Positions 53,677-62,047 of a stretch of 64,000 bases of DNA are shown piece by piece (position 1 is the stretch's first letter; the number at the start of each line of letters is the position of its first letter). The position numbers and the translations under genes were made by a program. The notes below the pieces were generated by a model, which saw nothing but the letters and a program-made list of their open reading frames with translations, had not been told where the DNA came from and made no database searches. Source of the DNA: Clostridiales bacterium (GTDB lineage: Bacteria; Bacillota; Clostridia; Lachnospirales; Lachnospiraceae). Where the stretch lies: the NCBI GenBank assembly GCA_012519695.1, contig JAAYPT010000046.1:23599-87598 (forward strand). The letters are read 5' to 3'.

Positions 53677-54452
53677 AAAAATTAAAACAGATGTTTTCTG
53701 GAAAAAAGTCCACAATTGTTCTCTTTTTAGTGGCAGGGGTTTTGCTCATATCGGGAGGAGTCGGAAGTGCTAAGGCAGCATTGACGTATTATAGTGAGCA
53801 TTATACTGCACAAATGGAAGTTCCGGATATTGGAGTAAGTCTTGTAGAAAAGTCCGCAAATGGAAGCAGGAATATTTGCAACAGAGATTATACCGGAAGA
53901 GATGGAATCTGGGAAGAAACCCGTCAGGAGCTTTTGCAGGATATGTTGCAGGAAACAGGCGGAAAGTTATTACTTGGAAGAAAATATGTAGAAAAGCTTT
54001 CTGTAAAAAATAGTGGGAAAATAGACGAATATGTCAGGGTAACCCTTGTGAAAAGCTGGGTGAAAAAAGGTGGAACCAAGGAGACAACATTAGCCCCCAC
54101 GTTAATTGAACTTCACATGACACAAAACGGATGGTTGGTAGATGAAGCTGCGTCAACAGAAGAACGTACGGTTTTATATTGGCCACAGATTTTGCCAGTA
54201 GGAAAAACAACACCGGAATTTTTGGATTCACTTAAAATCAGTGAAAAAATTGCATCTAAAGTAAAAAAAGAAACAACAACAGAGGGAGCGTATACCACAG
54301 TAACTACCATGTTTCTCTATGATGATGTTTCATTTTTGGTAGAAGCAGAAGTGGATGCAGTACAGACACACAATGCCAAAGATGCCGTTAAAAGTGCCTG
54401 GGGAATTGATGTGAATATTGCAGATGACGGAACATTAAGTCTTGTACCATAG
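53673..54452 (+). CDS. TasA/camelysin-like secreted protein 2
   Basis: This is a 259-aa protein like the previous one, with a signal segment (13-34), then SAKAALTYYSEHYTAQMEV, an AYFT-like edge, and a beta-rich body containing KLSVKNSGKIDEYVRVTLVKSW and AYTTVTTMFLYDDVSFLVEAEVDAVQTHNAKDAV. It starts inside the stop codon of the previous gene (ATGA), behind GAGGAGGAAGG. It probably forms a matrix or accessory subunit with it. Confidence 0.82.
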   Translation: MKKLKQMFSGKKSTIVLFLVAGVLLISGGVGSAKAALTYYSEHYTAQMEVPDIGVSLVEKSANGSRNICNRDYTGRDGIWEETRQELLQDMLQETGGKLLLGRKYVEKLSVKNSGKIDEYVRVTLVKSWVKKGGTKETTLAPTLIELHMTQNGWLVDEAASTEERTVLYWPQILPVGKTTPEFLDSLKISEKIASKVKKETTTEGAYTTVTTMFLYDDVSFLVEAEVDAVQTHNAKDAVKSAWGIDVNIADDGTLSLVP

Positions 54453-54466
54453 GGAGGAAAATGAGC

Positions 54467-55189
54467 ATGAGAAAAAAAGTAAGTTTTTTAATAAGTGTGT
54501 GGATGTTATCCATGACAATGGGGGTACATGCGGAAGAATTTTCCGGAGGGGCTGACTGGAAGGTTACGTTTGACGGAAAGCAGATGGAGAGTAATTTTAA
54601 AAGCGAAGAAATTAATGATGTTATTCAGCAACTTCAGCCGGGAGATACCGCTAAGTTTTATATGTCTCTTAAAAATAATAATAAAGAAACAACCACTTGG
54701 TATATGGCAAATGATGTTTTGCAAAGTCTGGAGGATTCACAGACTTTGGCAGAGGGCGGTGCATATGCGTATGTATTGACTTATGTAAAACCGGATGGAA
54801 GCAGTAATCAGTTATATAATAGCGAAGCCATTGGTGGAGAAGTGGTAAATGAAGCCGGAAAAGGATTGCATCAGGCAACGCATGCTTTGAAAGACTTCTT
54901 TTTCTTAGACGAATTAGAACCTAACGCCCAGGGAACCGTTCTTTTGTCAGTAACCCTGGAAGGAGAAACTCAGGGAAATCAGTATCAGGACACCTTGGCA
55001 AAATTGCAAATGAACTTTGCGGTAGAGCCTTCCAATGCTTCCGGTAAAACAACTACAGTTTTATATAAATTAGTAAAGACCGGAGATAAAACAAGTGTTT
55101 TCGTCTTTTCTGTAGCAGCGTTAATAGCGGGAAGTATTTGCGGAGTTATAGCAATTAGCAAAAAGCGGAGGCAGGAGGTGGAGAAATGA
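54467..55189 (+). CDS. Cell-wall-anchored protein with VKTGD motif
   Basis: This is a 240-aa protein with a signal peptide ending VHAEE, a beta-rich body (WKVTFDGKQMES, LQPGDTAKFYMSLKNNNKE) and a C-terminal VKTGDKTSV, hydrophobic helix and KKRRQ, a variant sortase signal seen in clostridial proteins. It may bind or cap the TasA-like fibres. ATG 54467 is chosen for spacing from GGAGG; the earlier ATG 54461 is too close to it. The next gene starts inside its stop codon. Confidence 0.82.
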   Translation: MRKKVSFLISVWMLSMTMGVHAEEFSGGADWKVTFDGKQMESNFKSEEINDVIQQLQPGDTAKFYMSLKNNNKETTTWYMANDVLQSLEDSQTLAEGGAYAYVLTYVKPDGSSNQLYNSEAIGGEVVNEAGKGLHQATHALKDFFFLDELEPNAQGTVLLSVTLEGETQGNQYQDTLAKLQMNFAVEPSNASGKTTTVLYKLVKTGDKTSVFVFSVAALIAGSICGVIAISKKRRQEVEK

Positions 55190-56286
55190 AAAGAAAAAGA
55201 TATGTGTGGCAGCCCATTGTGATTGGCGGCACACTTATTTGTATGCTTGGGCAAGGTGTATTTGCGAAGGAAAGTGAAAAAAGTTATACCTATACTGTAA
55301 CCTTGTATGCAGGAAATCAGGGGATTCTTTCCGAAGAAACGGGAATTACCGTGGATAACCATCTAACCGGTTCCAAATATCAGATAAATACATTGGAACA
55401 AGAAGGAACAAAACTTTGTATTACCGGATTGCAGTATGGGGATGTGGTGTCAGTGAATGCATCTACTGCGGTAAAATTAAAGCAGGATTCTCCTTATTAT
55501 GCAAAAGGAGTGCGAGAAAGCGGACGGGATAATGGTACAGTAGGAGCCTCTGCATTTCCGGTAAAAGAAGATCAGTCGTATGTTGTTGCTTATGGAATTA
55601 AGGGAGATATGGTTTCTTATATAGTAAACTATCAGGATACACAAGGAAAAGTACTGGCAGAAAGTCAGAAGTTTTACGGAATCGTAGGGGAACAACCGGT
55701 AGTAGCATTTCGCTATATTGAAAACTATCAGCCTCAGGCATATAACTTAACCCGAACATTGCGTAAGAATGAAGCGGAAAATGTGTTTACTTTTGTATAT
55801 CAGGAAAATTCCAATGAAATTCCCATAAGGGAAGAATCATATGGCATTGCTCAAGGTGAAAGTCCAAGGGTGAATCAAAGAAATGCAGCGGCACAAAACG
55901 AAGCAGGAGGGGTACCGGCAGAGGACGAGAGAGAAATCACACAAGACGGTGAAGCAGAAAATGGAGTAGAAGGAATACCGGGAGGGGAAAAAGAAAATGA
56001 AAGAGAAATGAAACAGGATAATGCCGGAGAAGGTGAAAAAGTAAAAGATATTATAAATTTAGATGAAGAAGAGATAGCGGAAAAAGAAAAAATATCCGAG
56101 AAAGAAGAAACATCTGGGAAAAAAGAGACGAAAAATATACCGATATATCTTGGCATTGGCGCAGTAACAGCCGGCGGAGGCGGAGCATTGGCTTATGGAA
56201 TAGTAAGACGAAAAAGAGGTAAGGGAAAAAAGATAGTGGAGAAAAAGAATAGTTGGGTGTTTGTGTTATTAGAGGGATATTTGTAA
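55186..56286 (+). CDS. MucBP-domain surface protein, possibly truncated
   Basis: This is a 366-aa protein with a signal peptide (ending FAKE), a beta domain, one MucBP repeat (VSYIVNYQDTQGKVLAESQ to YNLTRTL, about 145-205), an acidic Glu-rich low-complexity stretch (220-315) and a C-terminal hydrophobic helix followed by RRKRGKGKK. MucBP binds mucin in relatives. The last 20 residues are unlike a normal end and no LPXTG is present. It is the last gene of the cluster and stops next to foreign-looking DNA, so the 3' end may have been lost. Confidence 0.78.
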   Translation: MKRKRYVWQPIVIGGTLICMLGQGVFAKESEKSYTYTVTLYAGNQGILSEETGITVDNHLTGSKYQINTLEQEGTKLCITGLQYGDVVSVNASTAVKLKQDSPYYAKGVRESGRDNGTVGASAFPVKEDQSYVVAYGIKGDMVSYIVNYQDTQGKVLAESQKFYGIVGEQPVVAFRYIENYQPQAYNLTRTLRKNEAENVFTFVYQENSNEIPIREESYGIAQGESPRVNQRNAAAQNEAGGVPAEDEREITQDGEAENGVEGIPGGEKENEREMKQDNAGEGEKVKDIINLDEEEIAEKEKISEKEETSGKKETKNIPIYLGIGAVTAGGGGALAYGIVRRKRGKGKKIVEKKNSWVFVLLEGYL

Positions 56287-56301
56287 AATAATTTTGAATC
56301 C

Positions 56302-56330
56302 TTGACTGACTTGTTATGATATGATACTGT
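56302..56330 (+). promoter_or_regulatory. Promoter of the AraC gene
   Basis: TTGACT (56302-56307), a 17-bp spacer and TACTGT (56325-56330) lie 34 bases before the AraC start. Confidence 0.6.
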
Positions 56331-56364
56331 TTGGATAGATATACTTGAAACAGGAGATTTGATT

Positions 56365-57390
56365 ATGAAAAATCCATACGAACTTGCTAAGAATATCCTA
56401 CAGGAAGCAACAGAGAAAAATGAGTCTGTATCTTTATCAGGCGGATTTACCAGTATAGATTTATACGGTGTTTCCGTCCATGAAAAAGGCAAGGATGATG
56501 ATATTTATAATTGTTTTCATCTTGAGAATGAGAGTGGTGTTGGGGATATTACGCTATATCATGTGTTCCCCGGGATTGAACTGGTTTATAACGATATGCA
56601 CATGGCGTATTGCAACAAACATCAGAAACCGGCTTCCGGTGTAATTGAAATTAACTATTGTAAAGAAGGGCGTTGCGAGTGTTTGTTCGAAGAACACCAA
56701 TATTGCTATATGTCTGCCGGGGATTTGTCGGTTTGTTCTTTACACCAAAATGCACATCAGTCGGAATTTCCAACTGCCCATTATCATGGTATTACTGTTA
56801 CCATCGACTTTTCTATGATTACAGATGAGATGAGGAATGTGTTGGAATTATTGTCTGTAGATTTAGAGCGTATAAAAAAGATTTCCCAAATGCACAATTT
56901 TACCATGGTTCGGGCAAATCCAACGATAGAGCATATTTTTTCGGAACTATATACCATTCCTGAAAAAATCCGATATGGTTACATTCGGGTTAAAGTTTTG
57001 GAAGTGCTACTGGTATTGACTGAACTGGACGTAATGGAAGATGCGTCGGAACACGCACATTTTTCCGAAGTACAGATTGAAGTTGTCAAACGGATTCACG
57101 CCTTCCTTGTGACACATTTCAATGAGCATTATACGATTGATGAACTTTCAGAGCGTTTTGAAATTTCGCCTACCGTTATGAAAAAGTGTTTTAAAGGTGT
57201 TTATGGGGATTCTGTTTATTCTTATATGAAACTGTATAGGTTGCAAGTGGCAGAACGACTGCTGAAAGAAAGTCAACTTACCGTTGGAGAGATTGCTACG
57301 CAAATCGGCTATCTCAATCCCAATAAATTTACATCGGCTTTTTGTGCTCAATACGGTATGCCTCCAACATTATATCGCAAGAAAGTCTGA
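56365..57390 (+). CDS. AraC family transcriptional regulator
   Basis: This is a 341-aa regulator. The N-terminal half is a sensing domain of about 215 residues with several Cys and His (INYCKEGRCECLFEEHQYCY). The C-terminal 100 residues carry two AraC helix-turn-helices: YTIDELSERFEISPTVMKKCFK and LTVGEIATQIGYLNPNKFTSAF. ATG 56365 follows CAGGAGA. It likely controls the ZinT/ABC genes behind it, as in related metallophore-type clusters; the inducer is unknown. Confidence 0.9.
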   Translation: MKNPYELAKNILQEATEKNESVSLSGGFTSIDLYGVSVHEKGKDDDIYNCFHLENESGVGDITLYHVFPGIELVYNDMHMAYCNKHQKPASGVIEINYCKEGRCECLFEEHQYCYMSAGDLSVCSLHQNAHQSEFPTAHYHGITVTIDFSMITDEMRNVLELLSVDLERIKKISQMHNFTMVRANPTIEHIFSELYTIPEKIRYGYIRVKVLEVLLVLTELDVMEDASEHAHFSEVQIEVVKRIHAFLVTHFNEHYTIDELSERFEISPTVMKKCFKGVYGDSVYSYMKLYRLQVAERLLKESQLTVGEIATQIGYLNPNKFTSAFCAQYGMPPTLYRKKV

Positions 57391-57450
57391 ATGGATAGAA
57401 AAAAGACTGTTCAGTCATTGTAATTTCATTAGTCATCTTTTAGAATATGC

Positions 57451-57490
57451 GTTGTAGTTAGAAACTTCTAACTGCAACATTTTTATTTTT
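57451..57490 (+). terminator. Terminator after the AraC gene
   Basis: GTTGTAGTTAGAA pairs with TTCTAACTGCAAC (one G-U pair, short loop), followed by ATTTTTATTTTT. Confidence 0.75.
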
Positions 57491-57504
57491 GAGGAGGACA
57501 TAGG

Positions 57505-58130
57505 ATGAAAAAGAAAAAGCAACGGATGAAAATCAAGCGGATGCGGAACAACTTCTGGTTGATTTAATAGGCACTTATCAGGAACTTTGGCCTGTAATTC
57601 TTGCTGATGAGTATGAACAGTTATGGCTTGATAACTGTAAGACTTTGGTTGGTGAGGAAAATGCACAGGCTGCTTATGAAAAGTTGGCATCTATGGTGAC
57701 AGGTGAGATTTACGGCGAAGAAGCTGTTAAAGCCTATACGGATGGCAATGGTGTTTATGACTGTTCTTTTACACAGGGCGTAAGTACACTGGAATTTGAT
57801 GGTTCCACAATCAAGGGTTATGATGCAGACGGAAAGGAACTGTTTTCACACACTTATCATTATATCGGTATGGAAGACGTTCGTGGCTTATATGAGTATG
57901 AAAGTGATGATGCTAATTCCGGTGAGTTTACTTATTTTTGTATTGCTCCTGATACATCCGCTACAACTTATCACATTGAATTACGTTACGGTAGCGATTT
58001 GACTGCATTGGGACAGTATGATGCCGGAAATTATGCTTATTGGCTTGCTGCCGGTATTTCAACGGAGTACGATCAGACGATGATTGAGAATTGCATTAAA
58101 CTTTTCTGCAAGGAAAACCTGTCTGAGTAA
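57505..58130 (+). pseudogene. ZinT-like metal-binding protein lacking its signal peptide
   Basis: The frame from about 57504 reads DEKEKATDENQADAEQ then LLVDLIGTYQELWPVIL and runs intact to 58130, ending YAYWLAAGISTEYD...FCKENLSE. It resembles the ZinT/YodA lipocalin-like zinc protein, including the late FTYFCIAPDTSATTYHIEL. Relatives are secreted or lipid-anchored, but here the ATG at 57505 with its GGAGG site reads MKKKKQRMKIKRM in another frame and stops after 20 codons. The signal-peptide part has been deleted. No in-frame ATG precedes TTG 57645. Confidence 0.65.
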
Positions 58131-58161
58131 AAATACACATATGTAAGGAGGATATTTTATC

Positions 58162-58710
58162 ATGAAAAAAGATTCTGAAATATCCAGAATATTTCAGTAT
58201 GCGGGGAATCGGCATTGGCTTACGATTTTAGGCATGATTCTTGCCGGACTTAGTACCATATTGTCGATGGTTCCCTTCGTCTGTATCTGGTTTGTTGTTC
58301 GTGATATGCTAAATGCTCTGATTGCGGGAGATATAGGTCTTGCTTCCAAAAGTGGCATTTATGCGTGGTGGGCAGTTGGTTTTTCTGTCCTGAGCATTTT
58401 GATGTATTTTATTGCACTTTGCTGTTCCCATTTGGCTGCGTTTCGTACCGCAACAAATATGAAAAAAGCAGCGATGCATCATATTGTCACATTACCATTG
58501 GGCTATTTTAGCCAGAACGCCAGTGGACGTTTGCGTAAGGTGATTGATGATAATGCGGGACTGACCGAAAACTTTCTGGCACATCAGCTTCCAGACTTAA
58601 CCGGAGCGGTGGTTATGCCTGTGGCAATTCTGCTTCTGATTTTTGGATTTGACTGGAGACTAGGTCTTTGCTGTCTGGTTCCGCTGGCAATCAGCGTTTT
58701 TTTTAAATAG
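58162..58710 (+). CDS. ABC transporter permease-ATPase 1, N-terminal part (interrupted by TAG)
   Basis: This is the first 182 aa of an ABC half-transporter of the siderophore-type (YbtP/YbtQ-like) group. Four hydrophobic segments and the coupling segment GYFSQNASGRLRKVIDDNAG are present. The frame ends at TAG 58708-58710, and the same frame continues at once with MMGGDNANFMEGYMTALETM. The gene was therefore one of about 595 codons; a single nonsense change, likely from a Gln codon, cut it. The ATG follows AAGGAGGATATTTTATC. Confidence 0.85.
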   Translation: MKKDSEISRIFQYAGNRHWLTILGMILAGLSTILSMVPFVCIWFVVRDMLNALIAGDIGLASKSGIYAWWAVGFSVLSILMYFIALCCSHLAAFRTATNMKKAAMHHIVTLPLGYFSQNASGRLRKVIDDNAGLTENFLAHQLPDLTGAVVMPVAILLLIFGFDWRLGLCCLVPLAISVFFK

Positions 58711-59952
58711 ATGATGGGCGGCGATAACGCTAATTTTATGGAAGGATATATGACTGCGTTAGAAACCATGAATAAGGAAGCCGTAGAGTATATTCGAGGA
58801 ATCCCTGTTGTAAAGGTATTCCAACAGACCGTTTATTCCTTTAAGAATTTCCATGCTGCCATTGAGGAATATGAAAAATATGCTTCCGGATATGCATTGA
58901 AATGCCGGATTCCATTGACAGGATTTAATGTTGCGTTAAATAGTACGTTTATTCTGTTAATACCGGTAGCATGTATGATTTTAGCAGGTGTAACCGGTCA
59001 GGCAGCTTATCAGGATGTGCTTTTGGATTTCCTGTTTTACAGTCTGTTTACTCCTATCTGTACAACTATGATGAATAGGGTTATGTTTGCCAGTGAGCAG
59101 TTGATGGCTGCCAAAAGTGCAGTAACTCGTATTGAGGAGGTATTAAAAGAACAGCCTTTGGCAGAAACGGTTAATCCACAGCAGCCGAAAGATACCTCTG
59201 TATCATTTGAAAATGTATCATTTTGCTATCCGGGTACAGAAGAAAAAGCACTGGATCATATTACATTTGAAATTCCGGCAGGAAAAACAGTTGCTCTGGT
59301 TGGAGCATCCGGAAGCGGTAAATCAATTGCTGCAAAACTGATCCCGAGATTTTATGATGTTACCGACGGAAGTGTTTTGGTGGAAGGTGTGGATGTAAGA
59401 AATATTGACAAACAAACACTTATGAACCAAATCGCTTTTGTGTTCCAGAATACAAAATTATTTAAGGATACCTTACTTGAAAATATTCGTGCCGCAAGAC
59501 CAAAAGCAACACGAGAAGAAGTTTTACAGGCGACCGTATCTGCTCAGTGTCAGGAAATCATTGACCGTTTGCCCAACAGGCTGGACACCATTGTAGGAAA
59601 TGGCGGTACTTATTTATCCGGTGGAGAAAATCAGCGGATTGCGCTGGCAAGAGCAATTTTAAAAGATGCGCCTATTATTATATTGGACGAAGCAACCGCT
59701 TTTGCAGATGCAGAAAATGAACATCAGATACAACTTGCATTTGAAAAACTGACAAAAGGGAAAACGGTTCTTATGATTGCACACCGTCTTTCTACCATTC
59801 AAAATGCCGACCTGATTCTGGTATTTGATGAAGGTAAGATTATCGAGCGTGGAACACATGATGATTTGCTGGCTGCAAATGGAAAATATGCATCTATGTG
59901 GAATGACTACCAAACATCCATTCATTGGAAAGTTGAAAAGGAGGTCAAATAA
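58711..59952 (+). CDS. ABC transporter permease-ATPase 1, C-terminal part (after TAG)
   Basis: This is the rest of the first ABC half-transporter, 413 aa, in the same frame as the preceding part. It has the final membrane segments and an intact ATPase: Walker A GASGSGKS (near residue 200), signature LSGGENQRIALARAI and Walker B IIILDEATA. There is no ribosome site for the ATG at 58711, so translation may depend on read-through or reinitiation. Stop and next start overlap (TAATG). Confidence 0.85.
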   Translation: MMGGDNANFMEGYMTALETMNKEAVEYIRGIPVVKVFQQTVYSFKNFHAAIEEYEKYASGYALKCRIPLTGFNVALNSTFILLIPVACMILAGVTGQAAYQDVLLDFLFYSLFTPICTTMMNRVMFASEQLMAAKSAVTRIEEVLKEQPLAETVNPQQPKDTSVSFENVSFCYPGTEEKALDHITFEIPAGKTVALVGASGSGKSIAAKLIPRFYDVTDGSVLVEGVDVRNIDKQTLMNQIAFVFQNTKLFKDTLLENIRAARPKATREEVLQATVSAQCQEIIDRLPNRLDTIVGNGGTYLSGGENQRIALARAILKDAPIIILDEATAFADAENEHQIQLAFEKLTKGKTVLMIAHRLSTIQNADLILVFDEGKIIERGTHDDLLAANGKYASMWNDYQTSIHWKVEKEVK

Positions 59953-61025
59953 TGATGAAGCATCTTCAGGAAAAATATGCTTTAAGTGCAGAGGGCGCAA
60001 AAGACCTGCTAAAAGGAATCGTGTATTCTGTTTTGGCTTATACCAGCCTTATGCTTCCGGTTGCACTACTGGCATATGTGTTAAATTCCCTCCTTGCTTG
60101 GAGATAATAAACAGGATGTCAATATACTGATGTACATAGGAATCGGAGTTGTGATTTTAGTGGTTATATTTGTTATGCACTATCTTCAATATACCATAAC
60201 CTATATGGGAACTTATAAAGAAAGTGAACGCCGCAGAATTACCCTTGCAGAAAAACTCAGAACGTTGCCTTTGCGATTCTTTCAGGAGCATGATCTTTCA
60301 GATTTGACAAGTACCATCATGGGGGATTGTTCAGGTTTTGAACATGCTTTTTCCCATACCGTTCCGCAATTTTGGGGTTCCATTATATCAACAGCCATTG
60401 TATGTATTGCTCTTTTGATTTATGACTGGCGAATGGGGCTTGCGCTGCTTTGGGTAGCACCGGTGGCATTTGCAATTGTTCTTTTGTCCCGAAAGTTGCA
60501 GGCAAAACAGGGGAAAAAACATATAGAAGCAAAAATTGCACTGGCAGACGGAATCCAGGAGTGTTTAGAAAAAGTACAGGACATTAAGGCATGTAATCAG
60601 GAAGTACAATATTTGCATAAGCTGGATGAAAAAATGGATAATGCCGAGAAGGCACAGATTTCTTCGGAATTAGTAAGTGCAAGTTTGATAACTACAGGAC
60701 AAATGTTCCTTCGACTGGGTCTTGCTACTGTTATAGTTGTTGGAAATGCTCTGATGATAAACAACCAGACTACCTTATTTTCCTATATTTTATTTTTGCT
60801 TGCTGCTTCCAGATTGTATGATCCCATTTCCGGAGCAATGTCTAATATGGCAGAGCTGTTTTCTGTGGATTTGCAGGTAAACAGACTGAAAGCAATTCAG
60901 AATTATCAGGAAGAAAACAAGAAGAAGGAACACATGATGAATTGATGCAGAAGAAGGGACTTTATGCAAGACTTGTTGAACTGCAAACTGCATCTGCGGA
61001 GTGGAAACTAAATACAAAAAATTAA
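59952..61025 (+). pseudogene. ABC transporter permease-ATPase 2, broken
   Basis: The partner half-transporter starts MMKHLQEKYALSAEGAKDLL and runs to AYVLNSLLAWR, stop near 60107. A shift lets the gene continue at LLGDNKQDVNILMYIGIG to 60945 with the remaining membrane segments. After RLKAIQNYQ the whole ATPase domain is gone and the sequence jumps to EGTHDELMQKKGLYARLVEL, the normal end of such proteins, in another frame to TAA 61023-61025. A deletion of roughly 220 codons plus a frameshift destroys the gene. Confidence 0.85.
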
Positions 61026-61087
61026 ATATAAAAAACGAAATACAAAGTAAAGATAATCTATTAACGAAAAGATTTTGAGAAAGAACA

Positions 61088-61113
61088 AAGGGGCGAGATA
61101 ATAATCGCCCCTT
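61088..61113. terminator. Hairpin after the ABC remnant and the tiny ORF
   Basis: AAGGGGCGA (61088-61096) pairs with TCGCCCCTT (61105-61113), loop of eight bases. It overlaps the stop codon of the minus-strand tiny ORF, and a T-rich stretch follows on that strand. Confidence 0.6.
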
Positions 61114-61150
61114 AATCTACTGTTTTTTCCACAACAGTTCTTTCATACAT
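61112..61150 (-). CDS. Tiny ORF of 12 codons with own signals
   Basis: The minus strand reads MYERTVVEKTVD then stop. AAGGAAGGAG precedes the ATG by about seven bases, a promoter lies directly upstream and a hairpin directly downstream. The whole unit is less than 120 bases. It may be a small peptide gene, the leader of something lost, or a chance remnant. I recognise no family. Confidence 0.4.
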   Translation of the reverse strand: MYERTVVEKTVD

Positions 61151-61173
61151 CTTAGACACTCCTTCCTTTTGTT

Positions 61174-61202
61174 AGTATAGCATAAATCCATAAATCTCTA
61201 AA
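61174..61202 (-). promoter_or_regulatory. Promoter of the tiny ORF
   Basis: On the minus strand, TTTAGA (61202-61197), 17 bp and TATACT (61179-61174) with an extended TGC element. Confidence 0.5.
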
Positions 61203-61270
61203 GTGGTCTTAATAGAAATTGCCCTATAAACAGTAAAAGCATTTCAACCGGTTTAAACAGTCCATTTATG

Positions 61271-61299
61271 TTGAGATATCATGTGTTATGTGATAGTAT
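61271..61299 (+). promoter_or_regulatory. Promoter of the GNAT gene
   Basis: TTGAGA (61271-61276), 17 bp and TAGTAT (61294-61299) lie 32 bases before the start codon. Confidence 0.55.
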
Positions 61300-61331
61300 A
61301 ATTTTAAGTTATTTTGAGATGGAGAATTACA

Positions 61332-61814
61332 ATGTTAGAACAAATTAAAAATGTAGATACAAAAGTGATAGATAAAATGTTTCTTTTATATGCGGAATCA
61401 ATGGAAGATATGACAGAGGAATTTAACAGTCATGCTGAAATGAAGGAAGCGTATGCCGCTTTCCTAAAAGATTTTATAGCCAATCAGAAGCAGGTAGTTT
61501 TAGTTGAAACCGTAGAAGGAGAATGGATGAGCGGACTTCGGGCGATTGAGTCAGAAACAGGAATCTGGTTTATTGAGGCAGTTGAAACTATGCCAACCCA
61601 AAGAAATAAAGGTTATGGGAAAATGCTTCTTCTTCATACGATTGATTATTTTAAGAAAATCAATGCAAAAAAGCTAGAATGTATTATTGGAAAGAGTAAT
61701 GTCACATCGATAAAATTACATTCTGACTGTGGTTTTCATCAAACAGACGAGCTACCAGTAAATTGCTGGGGAGAGTTGGAAGATGGACGATTGCTTTTTC
61801 GATTGGAAATATAA
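61332..61814 (+). CDS. GNAT family N-acetyltransferase
   Basis: This is a 160-aa acetyltransferase. The acetyl-CoA-binding segment is ETMPTQRNKGYGKMLLLHTI near residue 92, with the R/Q-x-x-G-x-G pattern as RNKGYG, followed by AKKLECIIGKSNVTSIKLH and the C-terminal HSDCGF. Substrate is unknown. ATG 61332 follows GGAG seven bases upstream; the frame extends to 61314 without a site. It has its own promoter and seems intact. Confidence 0.88.
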   Translation: MLEQIKNVDTKVIDKMFLLYAESMEDMTEEFNSHAEMKEAYAAFLKDFIANQKQVVLVETVEGEWMSGLRAIESETGIWFIEAVETMPTQRNKGYGKMLLLHTIDYFKKINAKKLECIIGKSNVTSIKLHSDCGFHQTDELPVNCWGELEDGRLLFRLEI

Positions 61815-61815
61815 C

Positions 61816-61944
61816 ATGATTATGAAAAATGATATCAAGACAATATTTTTATTAATAGAAAAAGATGTGCCTGCTTATTTATTCTATAAGCAGCATGGCT
61901 TTCATGAACATGAAAATAATGTAGCCTTTGCCAAAGGAATATAA
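61816..61944 (+). pseudogene. C-terminal scrap of a second GNAT gene
   Basis: A 42-codon frame ends DVPAYLFYKQHGFHEHENN and VAFAKGI, which is the usual end of GNAT proteins (a bound-partner strand with YKQHGF). The upstream part with the acetyl-CoA site is missing. A short piece at about 61960-62040 (LNERRKGHGKIL) also has an acetyltransferase look. No other gene is seen between 61945 and 62047. Confidence 0.5.
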
Positions 61945-62047
61945 CAATTCCAAATTACAAGCTGAATGAACGTCGGAAAGGACATGGAAAAATTCTTTTT
62001 GACATGATACAATTAAGATATGAAGAAAACGCGAAAGGTAAGTCATT

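Noticed and set aside
57505..57564. Twenty-codon ORF MKKKKQRMKIKRM... behind a strong ribosome site.
   Set aside because: It is better explained as the shifted beginning of the ZinT-like gene after a deletion than as a separate peptide.
32764..58710. Recoding of stop codons (selenocysteine, pyrrolysine or reassigned TAG) to explain in-frame stops.
   Set aside because: The internal stops include both TAG (32764, 58708) and TAA (33103, 35331), occur in genes that also carry deletions, and lie at positions where relatives have different residues. Intact genes in the window use the normal code.
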